This document shows, one piece after another, positions 27,841 through 36,249 of a stretch of 64,000 nt of DNA (position 1 is the stretch's first letter; every line of letters starts with the position of its first letter). Made by a program: the position numbers and the translations under genes. This stretch comes from Microcoleus sp. AS-A8 (lineage in GTDB: Bacteria > Cyanobacteriota > Cyanobacteriia > Cyanobacteriales > Coleofasciculaceae). The notes below the pieces were generated by a model. The model did not search any database and was not told the origin of the DNA. It saw only the letters and a program-made list of their open reading frames with translations. The stretch covers positions 124,001 to 188,000 of the forward strand of contig JAMPKV010000006.1 of assembly GCA_039962225.1 (NCBI GenBank). Reading direction: 5' to 3'.

Positions 27841-30024
27841 TCAAGACGCAGCGATGTGATTGTTGTAGTATCCACACCGCTTTTGAATCAATGCGATCGC
27901 CCCAAGAACCGTACTCAGCTCATAAGTATCCACCGTAGATAGGAGCATGGAGGATAGAGCCGGTAATAATTCTGGCCGACCAATTCTTCCCAAGGCTTCA
28001 GCCGCCGTATAACGAACCCGAAAATCTTCATCCCTCAAGGCTTGCTCCAGCACCAGCGCCGCTGTCTCAGAGGCAATCGTACCTAATGCGGAAGTTGCCA
28101 TCCAACGCACCCAAGAATCTTCATCAGTTAAGGCGGGTACGAGTGCCTCTACCGCCGTCTTTGAGTTGATCGAGCCTAAGGCATAAGCCGCTCTTCCCCG
28201 CAGTTGAGAGTCTTCTTCATTCAAAGCACTACTGAGTACGGCTACCGCTGTATCTGAGCCGCTTTCCCCTAACCCTTTAACGGCCATCAAACGCACCTCC
28301 GAGTCCTGATCTCTCAAGGCGATTCGCAGGGCAGCGACAGCCGGCTCCGTGCCAATTTTTCCTAACCCAGAAGCCGCCCGACAACGCACCTCCACGTCAT
28401 TATCTCTTAAAGCCTGCCGCAGGGCAGCGACAGCCGGCTCCGTGCCAATTTTGCCGAGTGCCTCGGCGGCTTTGCGGCGAACTCCAAAGTCTTCATCGTA
28501 CAGGGATTGTCTCAGTCCTGCCACGCCTGCCGGGGAGCCAATTTTCCCCAACGCCTCGGCGGCTTTTTCCCGAACTTCAAAGTTTTCATCACTCAACGAT
28601 TGTTGCAACGCGGCTACACCGAGTTCAGAGCCGACTTTCCCTAAACCATAAGCTGCACTTAAACGCACCCAAGCATCTTGATCATTTAAAGCGAGGCGCA
28701 ATGCGGTTACGGCGGCTGGACTTAAAGCGGCTTCTGGGTCATCTGTTCTTTCAGAGGCCGCCACAGAGGTACCGATTCGTCCTAACGCCCAAGCGGCTGT
28801 TCTGCGAACATAGGCATCTTCATCGCTCAAGGCTTGCTGCAATCCCACCAGCCCCACCTCCGAGCCGATATAACCTAATGCCTCAGCGGCGGTTCTGCGA
28901 ACGTAAGAGTCTTCATCACTTAAAGCCTGCTGCAACACGACAAGCGCCGCCTCAGAATGCGTAGAGCCTAAGCCTAAAGCGGCTTTCTCACGCACTCGAT
29001 AATTTTGATCTTTTAAGGCTCGTTGCAGTGCGGCTACGGTTGTCTCAGTCCCAATCGATCCTAATGCTAATGCGGCTCTCCCCCGCACCCGGTAGTCTTT
29101 ATGGTCTAAAGCGTCCTGTAAAGCTGCCACTGCCGTTTCTGTGCCAATCGCTCCTAAGGCTGAGGTAGCGATTCCCCGAAAATCAAAGTTTTCATGGTTC
29201 ACGGAGCGCCGCAACGCCGCAACAGCGGCTTCCGTGCCGATTTTACCTAACGCGAGAGCGGCTGTCTCGCGCACTCGATAAACTTCATCGTTGAGGGCGG
29301 CCTCCAACACGGCGACGGCTGCCTCTGTGCGGATTTGACCCAAGGCTGAAGCCGCTCTTGTCCGCAAATCAAAGTTGTTATGGTTCAAGGCTTGTGCTAG
29401 TGCCGCTACGGATGCCTCAGAGCTGATGGTACCCAGTGCCAAGGCAACACTCTCTCGCACCTGATACTCTGGGTCATCCAAAGCTCGTCTGAGTGCTGCC
29501 ACTCCTGACTCACTGCCAATTTGCCCTAACTCGTAAGCGGCCTGAGAGCGAACTTCTGCATCTTGATGATTCAAAGCGGTTGAGAGTGCCACTACAACGG
29601 CTTCAGATGCGATCGCACCTAACGCCTCTGTAGCACTACAGCGCACCCCAGAGTCTTCTGCATTCAACGCTTCCAGCAGGGGTGGAATGGCGCTATCCGA
29701 GCCTGTAAGGCCCAGAAGTTGAGTTTTGAGCAGCACAGGAATATCTAACCCCGCTAACCAGCCTACTGTTGCAGAGTGAAACTCTGATTTCACGGTTCCT
29801 GCGAGTCTTGCGCCGAGGCACCAATCCACCTCTAGGGCCAACTTGACCACTCGTAACGCCTGAGACTTGTCCTCCACCTGCTGCAAGGCCAGGATTAAGG
29901 GTTCTGTCCATTTCAGGTCGTTTAAATATTGATGTTGAAGTTGCTCATCATTCAGATGAGGCAACTGCGCTCGAAGAGTGTTGGCTACTTCGGATACCTG
30001 AAGCCGTTGCTGCTGAGATTCCAT
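27841..30024 (-). CDS. Long HEAT-repeat (PBS-lyase type) protein
   Basis: The 727-residue product has an N-terminal helical region (1-105) and then 18 successive repeats of 31 residues plus a degenerate cap. Each repeat follows the plan TEAAVAALRQALRDEDSEVRxxAAxALGKIG, the PBS-lyase HEAT (E/F-lyase-like) consensus. One spacer of about 18 residues (TSVAASERTDDPEAALSP) interrupts between repeats 10 and 11. Such proteins form solenoids for protein binding; some act as phycobilin lyases, but lyases usually have only 5-6 repeats, so a scaffold role is more likely. Repeats 14 and 15 are nearly identical at DNA level, which shows recent unit duplication. Confidence 0.88.
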   Translation of the reverse strand: MESQQQRLQVSEVANTLRAQLPHLNDEQLQHQYLNDLKWTEPLILALQQVEDKSQALRVVKLALEVDWCLGARLAGTVKSEFHSATVGWLAGLDIPVLLKTQLLGLTGSDSAIPPLLEALNAEDSGVRCSATEALGAIASEAVVVALSTALNHQDAEVRSQAAYELGQIGSESGVAALRRALDDPEYQVRESVALALGTISSEASVAALAQALNHNNFDLRTRAASALGQIRTEAAVAVLEAALNDEVYRVRETAALALGKIGTEAAVAALRRSVNHENFDFRGIATSALGAIGTETAVAALQDALDHKDYRVRGRAALALGSIGTETTVAALQRALKDQNYRVREKAALGLGSTHSEAALVVLQQALSDEDSYVRRTAAEALGYIGSEVGLVGLQQALSDEDAYVRRTAAWALGRIGTSVAASERTDDPEAALSPAAVTALRLALNDQDAWVRLSAAYGLGKVGSELGVAALQQSLSDENFEVREKAAEALGKIGSPAGVAGLRQSLYDEDFGVRRKAAEALGKIGTEPAVAALRQALRDNDVEVRCRAASGLGKIGTEPAVAALRIALRDQDSEVRLMAVKGLGESGSDTAVAVLSSALNEEDSQLRGRAAYALGSINSKTAVEALVPALTDEDSWVRWMATSALGTIASETAALVLEQALRDEDFRVRYTAAEALGRIGRPELLPALSSMLLSTVDTYELSTVLGAIALIQKRCGYYNNHIAAS
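28328..28452 (-). repeat. Recently duplicated 93-bp HEAT unit
   Basis: The stretch reading GCAGCGACAGCCGGCTCCGT followed by GCCAATTTT occurs twice, 93 bases apart (31 codons, one repeat). This near-identity contrasts with the wide divergence of the other units and marks a recent tandem duplication by unequal exchange or slippage. Confidence 0.7.
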
Positions 30025-30681
30025 CGGGTTGGGGTTTTCACACGGATAGCTCTAGTATGCGATTGCGCTAAGTGTACCGCCCAAGGGGCGATTGCTTAGT
30101 TTTGGTTTTTCCCTGGTAACGGCTCGTTTCTCGATCCTAGCAATGCTTCGTTTACTCTGCGGGAAAGGCTTCTAAGAAATAGGAGTGGAGATGACCACCG
30201 GAGCTTTAATCAGGATGAGGAGAGGAGAAGGAGAAATTGTGATCATGTTTCTTTCATCTATAAACGGGTGGGTAAGCCCTCGTGAACTGCTCCTGAGGAA
30301 AAAATGTATCCCACTGCTAGGGCTCAGTTAGATATTCTTGTTGGAGAACTTACGCGTTTAGGAAAGCGGAGTCGATACTCAAGCGTAGCAACGCTTTAGG
30401 GTATCACCACAGCCCATCGTACCTTGAGCGCTGTCCAAAAAGAAGTGCTTGGCAACAGTCCGTTAATGATGACACTCCTGTTGAACCTGACCTTCTGTTT
30501 TGATGTTGGGGATAGAAATAAATAAGGGTGAGGGGAAAATGGGGAGACGCCACGACGCTTGTTAGGTTGTCCACTAGGTTTTTCCGGTGGGGATAGTATT
30601 GCTTCCTCCATAGTTTATCCTTCATCCTTATACTTCAGATTAAATAGTAGTAATCATAAAAGAAGCATTCAACTTTAGATT
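30025..30681. other. Intergenic region upstream of galT
   Basis: About 650 bases without a supported gene. It includes one copy of the ACCGGAGCTTTA repeat (30197-30215), a 31-codon plus-strand frame at 30304-30396 that looks like a gene fragment, and a TTCATCC-type repeat near 30605-30630. The ATG of galT is preceded by an A/T-rich stretch suitable for a promoter. Confidence 0.5.
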
Positions 30682-31683
30682 ATGCAAGACGGTCAAATCA
30701 GGCTTAATAAAGTAACTAGAGAATGGGTCATTTATGCACCCGGTCGGCGTAAACGCCCCCAAGATTTTCAGAAAAAAAATAGTCAGGCCCCACAACCCCC
30801 AGTAAGCCAGGAGCGAAAATGCCCTTTTTGTACGGAGCCTATGTTAGAGACGATTCTTCTGGAGATACCGAACAAGCAGCAAACGTCTTGGCAAACCAGA
30901 GTAGTTCCTAACAAGTTTCCTGCCTTAACTCCCCATGAACATACTCACCGTTCCACTGAAGGAATTTATATCGCGATGCCCGGTTATGGTCAACATGAGT
31001 TGATTGTTGAAAGCCCAAAACACGACAAACACATCGCTACAATGTCACAAGAAGAAGTAGAGATTGTGATTGAAACTTATCACAAACGTTACCTCGATTT
31101 GATGGTAGCCCATGAGAATATGATGGCGATTATTTTTCGCAATCATGGTGAGCGGGCGGGTGCTTCTTTAAAGCATCCTCACTCTCAGATTATCGTGACG
31201 GGTGTGGTTCCTCAGCATCGTCGATACCGAGAGGAACAGGCTCAGCGCTACTTTGATGTCTGGGGACGGTGTGTGTACTGCGACATCTTGGAGTTTGAAT
31301 TGCAAAACCGCAGGCGAGTTGTTCAGGAAAATGACTCGTTTTTAGCCTTTGTTCCTTTTTCTGCTGAGGTTCCTTTTGAAACCTGGATTATGCCGAAAAA
31401 TCATCAAGCTGACTTTGGCAGTATTTCTGAACAGGAAAAATCCGATTTTGCCTTAATTTTGCAGAGCGTTCTTCGGAATTTGTACGATAAATTGAATGAC
31501 CCTGATTACAACTACGTGATCAATACAGCGGCTCGATACAAAGCGGAAGAACCTCAGGTACACTGGTATTGTCAAATTCAACCTCGCCTAACGACTCCGG
31601 CAGGTTTTGAGTTGGCAACAGGCATTAGTATTAACCCCTCTCTTCCAGAAATAGACGCCGATTTTTTAAATGGCTTGTCTTAA
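30682..31683 (+). CDS. galT: Galactose-1-phosphate uridylyltransferase
   Basis: GalT exchanges UMP between UDP-glucose and galactose 1-phosphate in the Leloir pathway. The 333-residue product shows the zinc-type CPFC pair (about 48-51), NHGERAGASLKHPHSQI with the catalytic HPH (about 160-170), the second CVYC pair, and a C-terminal half with WIMPKNHQADF and EPQVHWYCQI. Both halves of the duplicated HIT fold are present and the length is normal. It stands alone; galE or galK are not nearby. Confidence 0.93.
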   Translation: MQDGQIRLNKVTREWVIYAPGRRKRPQDFQKKNSQAPQPPVSQERKCPFCTEPMLETILLEIPNKQQTSWQTRVVPNKFPALTPHEHTHRSTEGIYIAMPGYGQHELIVESPKHDKHIATMSQEEVEIVIETYHKRYLDLMVAHENMMAIIFRNHGERAGASLKHPHSQIIVTGVVPQHRRYREEQAQRYFDVWGRCVYCDILEFELQNRRRVVQENDSFLAFVPFSAEVPFETWIMPKNHQADFGSISEQEKSDFALILQSVLRNLYDKLNDPDYNYVINTAARYKAEEPQVHWYCQIQPRLTTPAGFELATGISINPSLPEIDADFLNGLS

Positions 31684-31723
31684 TAAACATTTCTAGCCTT
31701 GTCAAGGAAAAAATGTGGGGGTT

Positions 31724-32317
31724 TTAGGCCGTAGCTTGAGAGAGTTGCTGCCAGCGCTGTTGCCACAATTGTGCGATCGCTCCTACCACATCTGGCAAAT
31801 CGGCAAATTCCTGGCTTTGGCGTTTCAGTTCTGGGGCTATATGCTCTAATCCCATACAGTCTCGGCAACAGTACAAAATTTGTTGCCAAGCGTTTTGCCA
31901 CTCGACTCCTGCCTGCTGATGGGCTTTTACAGGTTTGAGACGTTCTTCTTCTTGACGCAGGTGTTGGGCTTGTTGCGCCCAGGCGTTGCGCCACGGTTGC
32001 ACGGCTTCGGGCTGTTTGTGGTTATCGTACCACTCTCGTTCGGTACGCAATATTTCGCCCAACTGGTCGAGGCTGGGGCGTGAAGTGCAGCGTGCGATCG
32101 CATCGAGTCCCTGTTTTATCCAGAGAGGCAAGCGGCGATAACTGACGAATTTAGCACGAGATTCGACTAACTTCACCCAAATTTGGTGAGGCCAACACTC
32201 TAGGCGTTCGATTTGGTTTAGGGAAATTTTCAGCAGGGCGGCGACTTCCTGGCGTACTTGCTCTAAGGGTAATTGGGCAGGGTCAATGACCCCAGATGTA
32301 ATTAAGTTCTGGGACAT
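31724..32317 (-). CDS. Hypothetical cyanobacterial protein
   Basis: Starting at the ATG 32315-32317 (MSQNLITSGVIDP), the product has about 197 residues, is soluble, and is rich in Trp, Gln and Glu. The upstream part of the open frame (to 32452) is not protein-like and is left out. The region RQEVAALLKISLNQIERLECWP resembles a short helical DNA- or protein-binding segment, and the rest is helical with many Gln. I do not recognise a named family. It is convergent with galT and divergent from the XRE gene. Confidence 0.6.
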   Translation of the reverse strand: MSQNLITSGVIDPAQLPLEQVRQEVAALLKISLNQIERLECWPHQIWVKLVESRAKFVSYRRLPLWIKQGLDAIARCTSRPSLDQLGEILRTEREWYDNHKQPEAVQPWRNAWAQQAQHLRQEEERLKPVKAHQQAGVEWQNAWQQILYCCRDCMGLEHIAPELKRQSQEFADLPDVVGAIAQLWQQRWQQLSQATA

Positions 32318-32502
32318 GGTAGATTGCTGATAGTGGGTGTTAAAGTAAGGCGACCGCTTACACGGGCAAGTGAAGCAATCGCCGTGCTTGTGACCAAATG
32401 GAAGAAGATACAAACTGGAAATTATTGCTCCATAGGCACCCTTTGAACTCAATAGTGAGACACTTTTAAAGGAGACCAGTCAGCCGTGTTGTATCTTGAG
32501 GG

Positions 32503-32527
32503 AGCCAGCGAGACTAGCTGGTTTTTT
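32503..32527 (+). terminator. Intrinsic terminator-like hairpin without an upstream gene
   Basis: CCAGC (32505-32509) pairs with GCTGG (32517-32521), followed directly by six T residues. This is a textbook Rho-independent terminator on the plus strand. No plus-strand gene lies between the divergent gene at 32317 and this hairpin, so it may end a short RNA or act as an attenuator in the leader of the XRE gene at 32586. Confidence 0.6.
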
Positions 32528-32585
32528 CGTATTCACTAATTTGAAGTTTACGTCTGGTTAAACAAAACGTCAAGACATAAACTTC

Positions 32586-32858
32586 ATGAGCAGTACGTCT
32601 AGAATGAGTCAAGAAAATCAAGACCAACAGGAGAAGTCTCTGTTGAGGCAACTCAGAGAGCAGAATCAGCTAACGCAGTTTCAGTTGAGGCTACTAATTG
32701 GAGTTTCAGAACGCAGAGTCAGTGATTGGGAAAACGGTAACGCCAAGCCAAACCTTGAGAATGCTGTGGGACTAGCTCGTGCTTACAAGGTTTCGCTTAA
32801 GGTAATCTGTCAGGCGTGCGGGATTGATGTTTCGGGTGTGCCGGATGATGGGGGTTAG
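32586..32858 (+). CDS. XRE-family helix-turn-helix protein
   Basis: The 90-residue product has a Cro/C1-type domain at about residues 18-75: LRQLREQNQLTQFQLRLL, then the turn and recognition helix VSERRVSDWENGNAKPNLENAV, and a last helix with LKVICQACGI. The first seven residues may be extra, as a second Met occurs at position 7 (MSQENQ). It is unlike the other XRE protein in this window outside the shared fold. A terminator-like hairpin lies 59 bases upstream, so its expression may be controlled by attenuation. Confidence 0.88.
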   Translation: MSSTSRMSQENQDQQEKSLLRQLREQNQLTQFQLRLLIGVSERRVSDWENGNAKPNLENAVGLARAYKVSLKVICQACGIDVSGVPDDGG

Positions 32859-32935
32859 GAGCGATCGCCTCTTATAAGGATTGAGAATCAGGAAGCGTCA
32901 TCCTCTCCCAAAATCTAAGCGATCGAGTCTAGACT

Positions 32936-33520
32936 TCAGGGGTTTTTTGGTGCGGCTGGCGACGGTGTCAGGGAAACGACTTTGAATTTACGTCCGACGA
33001 AGCCAATCAACGTACAAGACCCACCCCTAAGCATACCTATAGCTTCCTGCCTTCGTTGAGGATGCATCCATTGCTCTACAAAATTCAATCGCTTCAACTT
33101 AAGTTCTATTTGGCGTGGATATCCTAGTTGTGTATCGTAGCTAGAATCGGCACTAATCACACCATCACAAGCGCAGCCATTTGGGCCGCATTCCGTTTTC
33201 GATGTATACTTTGCGAGTTCATTAAATAGGTCTGTAATAGTCACTGTTGGCTGTTCCACAAATGACCCTGGTTTTTTGCAATCCTGAACAACGTTAATTA
33301 CCCTTTCGTTTTTAATTTCAACCTCTTGCCGACAGACTTGAGAAAGCCCGTTATCAGTCTCGATAACCATGCGATAACGCTGAAAGTCACGAGCAGCCCA
33401 ACGGCTTTGTGCCCTAGCTAGTTCTTGCTGTGCCAATAAGTTTGGGGCTACACCAACAGCGACGATACCGCTTATCAGTAAAGCCGTAGTCATAATGACG
33501 CTACGCCACGGGGGCTTCAT
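32936..33520 (-). CDS. DUF6174-like secreted protein
   Basis: The 194-residue product has a signal or anchor segment (about 10-30, ending LLAQQE). Then comes RAQSRWAARDFQRYRMVIE with CRQEVEIKN, the pattern of DUF6174, where a Trp, a YR pair and spaced Cys are typical. Further Cys residues (CGPNGCAC) and a strand YDTQLGYPRQIEL complete the domain. Function is unknown; export is inferred from the N-terminus. Confidence 0.75.
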   Translation of the reverse strand: MKPPWRSVIMTTALLISGIVAVGVAPNLLAQQELARAQSRWAARDFQRYRMVIETDNGLSQVCRQEVEIKNERVINVVQDCKKPGSFVEQPTVTITDLFNELAKYTSKTECGPNGCACDGVISADSSYDTQLGYPRQIELKLKRLNFVEQWMHPQRRQEAIGMLRGGSCTLIGFVGRKFKVVSLTPSPAAPKNP

Positions 33521-33673
33521 GGGAGGAACTCTTCCTATACTTCACACTGTTTCGGTTATATCGGCGAAAGAGTGGGCGTTTAGGCCATGTATCGAAAACG
33601 GCAACGATGGATATCTCAGCCTTTGTGATAGCTTATCGGTCTGGGCAATCCTCGCATGATCAAGTAAACGTCA

Positions 33674-33706
33674 AGATCCCTGACTTCTTGAAGAAGTCGG
33701 AGATCT
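33674..33706. repeat. Palindromic repeat, 16-bp stem
   Basis: AGATCCCTGACTTCTT and AAGAAGTCGGAGATCT form a near-perfect hairpin with a minimal loop (two G-T pairs). This AGATCCCCGACTTCTT palindrome is a familiar interspersed sequence in cyanobacterial genomes. It lies between the HEAT-phosphatase gene's stop and the DUF6174 gene's start and may serve as transcript end. Confidence 0.7.
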
Positions 33707-33806
33707 GAACAACCCAAGTTTGTAACTCAAAAATCTCTAATGTTCTCTTCTAGGAATGCGATCGCAAATCGCACAGCGTTATCTCCTCTGCTACTCAAGA
33801 AAAAAT

Positions 33807-35273
33807 TTATTCCAGGGACTCCAAATCATCAAAGTTGTCATCTTTCCACAGAGAATCATGAAAACCTTGGACGACTTCTACTAGCTTGCCCTCTCTCCCT
33901 AACGCTTCATCCGCCAATTCCACAATCCACCGATTAGGCACAGCGAGGGGTCTAGCTTCCAATACATAAGCCAATGCTTCCTCCTCTTTCCCCGCACCCA
34001 GTAGCATGGCACACACCGTTAAAGCCACGGCTGAAGAACGACTGATACCCGCATAACAATGGATGAGGACGTTTCCCCCATCCTGAGAAATCAAAGGAAC
34101 GAAGTCAATTACCTTGCGGATATCTTCAGCAGTAGCCAGAACATATTCAGGGTCATCATCCGGTACCCTGATATCATCAAACTCCAGTCGTAACCGATGG
34201 GGTACTTGGGTATAACCATCAGGAGGTTTGTCACCAGGACTACCAATCGAGATCAGATGTTTGATTAATGGCCCTCTAGTTGTAGACAAGAGATGTTCGC
34301 TTGCTTGGTCACAGGATGTGATAAAAATTTTTGGTAGTGTATGGGTCTCTGGTGTTGCTTGTGCTAGCTGGGGAGTGCGATTCAACTCAATAGCATCTGG
34401 TATCAGTCCTGAACCTGCAATCTTTGAGGCAAAAGCGATAGATTTAGGAACAATGAAGCCTTTATCTTGAAGCGCTTGCAGTATCTCTATATTTTCCGCT
34501 TCCAGGCCAATTTTCCCTAAAACCGAAGCCGCCCTTTCACGAACCAGGGAATATTTATCGTTCAGTGCTTCAAGCAGCAGATTAATAGCAGGTTCTGAAC
34601 CGATTTGTTCTAATACCCAAACAGTTCTCTCACGAACCTGAGACTCTTGAGCCTGGAGTTTACCGCGTAGTCCCGTAAATACCGCCTCAGTGCCGATTTG
34701 CTTCAAAGCCTCAGTCGCCGCCCTACGCACAAAAAACTCTTCGTCGTCGAGTGCGGCAAGCAACTCAGGGATAGCCGCAGAGGAGCCAATCTTTCCTAAT
34801 GCAGTAGCAGCTCTTCTGCGAACATAAGAGTGGCGATCTGCCGTAGGCGGCAGCGCTTCGCGATCGCGCAATGCCTCGATCAGTCCATCCACGACCGCTT
34901 CACCCTGGAAAAACCCTAATGCAGAGGCCGCCCTCCAACGTACCTGGGAGTCTTTATGCTTTAATGCGCCTATCAATCCAGTCACTGCCTCAGGAGAGCG
35001 GATTTGCCCTAATCCCCAAGTCGCCCAAATGTAAACCTGAGGGGATCGATGGTTGAGTGCCTCAATTAGCCCAGTAATGACGGCTTCCGAGCCGATTTGC
35101 CCTAACGCCCAAGCTGCCCACCGAGCTACATTGAAGTCTTCATGATTCAAGGCATCAAGCAAGGCAGTAACTGCCGCTTCCGTGCCGATTTTCCCCAAGG
35201 CACGAGCCGCCTTTGCGCGAACATGCGAATTTTTAGCGTTCAGGGATCTTAGAAAAGGTTGAATCGAACTCAT
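33807..35273 (-). CDS. HEAT-repeat protein fused to a C-terminal protein tyrosine phosphatase domain
   Basis: The first 290 residues of this 488-residue product are about nine PBS-lyase-type HEAT units (ARALGKIGTEAAVTALLDAL and similar). From about residue 320 a dual-specificity/tyrosine phosphatase domain follows: IFITSCDQASEHLL, LISIGSPGDKPPDGY, LEFDDIRVPD and the catalytic P-loop HCYAGISRS (Cys406, Arg412). It is of the COG5350-like group. The general acid is probably one of the Asp in the DDIRVPDDDP loop. The combination suggests that the solenoid recruits the substrate for dephosphorylation. One HEAT unit carries an in-frame repeat insertion (34833-34867). Confidence 0.88.
   Translation of the reverse strand: MSSIQPFLRSLNAKNSHVRAKAARALGKIGTEAAVTALLDALNHEDFNVARWAAWALGQIGSEAVITGLIEALNHRSPQVYIWATWGLGQIRSPEAVTGLIGALKHKDSQVRWRAASALGFFQGEAVVDGLIEALRDREALPPTADRHSYVRRRAATALGKIGSSAAIPELLAALDDEEFFVRRAATEALKQIGTEAVFTGLRGKLQAQESQVRERTVWVLEQIGSEPAINLLLEALNDKYSLVRERAASVLGKIGLEAENIEILQALQDKGFIVPKSIAFASKIAGSGLIPDAIELNRTPQLAQATPETHTLPKIFITSCDQASEHLLSTTRGPLIKHLISIGSPGDKPPDGYTQVPHRLRLEFDDIRVPDDDPEYVLATAEDIRKVIDFVPLISQDGGNVLIHCYAGISRSSAVALTVCAMLLGAGKEEEALAYVLEARPLAVPNRWIVELADEALGREGKLVEVVQGFHDSLWKDDNFDDLESLE
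34833..34867. repeat. HIP1-containing palindromic repeat within the HEAT-phosphatase gene
   Basis: The sequence GCGATCTGCCGTAGGCGGCA followed by GCGCTTCGCGATCGC is a typical cyanobacterial palindromic repeat ending in HIP1 (GCGATCGC). In this gene it lies within the coding frame and adds about eight residues (ALPPTADRH) to one HEAT unit, between the two helices of the repeat. Confidence 0.65.
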
Positions 35274-35338
35274 TGAGCCTGAATTTTGCGGATATGCTTG
35301 AGATTCGGTTTTGTCTGTTGCGTCCCTAACGACTTATT

Positions 35339-36016
35339 ATGACCTTGATTCTCACGAATGACGACGGAATAGACGCTCCCGGCATTCGGGCGCTTCTAAA
35401 AGCAGTGAATGGCAAAGGCGTGATTGTGGCTCCTAAAGACCATCAATCAGGCTGTGGTCATCAAGTCACCACCACTCGACCCATTCACGTCCATCGCCGT
35501 TCTGATACCGAGTATGCGGTGGGCAGTACTCCAGCCGATTGTATCCGTTTAGCCACATCACATCTTTGTAAGAATATCAAGTGGGTGCTTTCTGGCATCA
35601 ACGCCGGTGGCAACTTAGGGATGGATGTGTATATCTCCGGAACTGTAGCCGCCGTTCGGGAAGCTGCCATACAAGGCATTCCCGGTATCGCCGTTTCCCA
35701 CTATCGCAAAGGTAAAGTAAATGTCGATTGGGATGTAGCAGCGCGGTGGACGGCTCAGGTTTTAGAGAAATTATTCAACCATCCCCTGGAACCGGGGTGC
35801 TTCTGGAATGTAAACCTGCCGCATCTGCTACCGGGAGAACCCGATCCAGAAGTGGTGTTTTGTACACCCTGTACGCAACCGTTGCCAGTCGAGTATCGAG
35901 TCGAGGGAGATTCCTATTACTACATTGGGGAATACGCCAAGCGCGGGCGTACTCCCGGAAGCGACGTTGATGTCTGCTTTTCAGGCAAAATTGCCGTGAC
36001 TCAGCTACGACTTTAG
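35339..36016 (+). CDS. surE: 5'/3'-nucleotidase SurE
   Basis: SurE removes the phosphate from nucleoside monophosphates and some short polyphosphates; it is linked to stress survival. The 225-residue length is somewhat short, as in other cyanobacterial members. The metal site TNDDG (residues 6-10), APKDHQSGCGH, STPADCIRLA, SGINAGGNLG and YISGTVAAVREA are all visible and intact. It is divergent from the HEAT-phosphatase gene with a 65-base spacer, so the two share a promoter region. Confidence 0.94.
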   Translation: MTLILTNDDGIDAPGIRALLKAVNGKGVIVAPKDHQSGCGHQVTTTRPIHVHRRSDTEYAVGSTPADCIRLATSHLCKNIKWVLSGINAGGNLGMDVYISGTVAAVREAAIQGIPGIAVSHYRKGKVNVDWDVAARWTAQVLEKLFNHPLEPGCFWNVNLPHLLPGEPDPEVVFCTPCTQPLPVEYRVEGDSYYYIGEYAKRGRTPGSDVDVCFSGKIAVTQLRL

Positions 36017-36142
36017 CCTCTGCTACACAAACTCATGGTCTCAGGCGTGAGTGTCAATCTCCTTGAATCACAAGCTAACGATAAAAATTATGGTCGAGGT
36101 CTAGCTCAACCAGGTAAAAACATTTTCAATAAACAACATGAA

Positions 36143-36182
36143 CCCTACCATGTTCATGGGCAGATAGTTGAACATGGTAGGG
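36143..36182. terminator. Perfect 14-bp inverted repeat between convergent genes
   Basis: CCCTACCATGTTCA and TGAACATGGTAGGG pair perfectly around a 12-base loop. It lies between the ends of surE (plus) and the sensory-domain gene (minus) and would work as a bidirectional transcription end, although the T-run is short. It could also be a dispersed repeat. Confidence 0.6.
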
Positions 36183-36249
36183 CGTTTCTATTAGTTGGTC
36201 TTCATTAGGTCGGTAAAACAGAGAAAGCTTATCAATGAACGATCGCGCT

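Noticed and set aside
30304-30396. 31-codon frame, possible gene fragment
   Set aside because: Too short to identify and followed by unrelated sequence in every frame.
26276-32858. Toxin-antitoxin pairs around the two XRE genes
   Set aside because: No small toxin-like gene lies within operon distance of either regulator.
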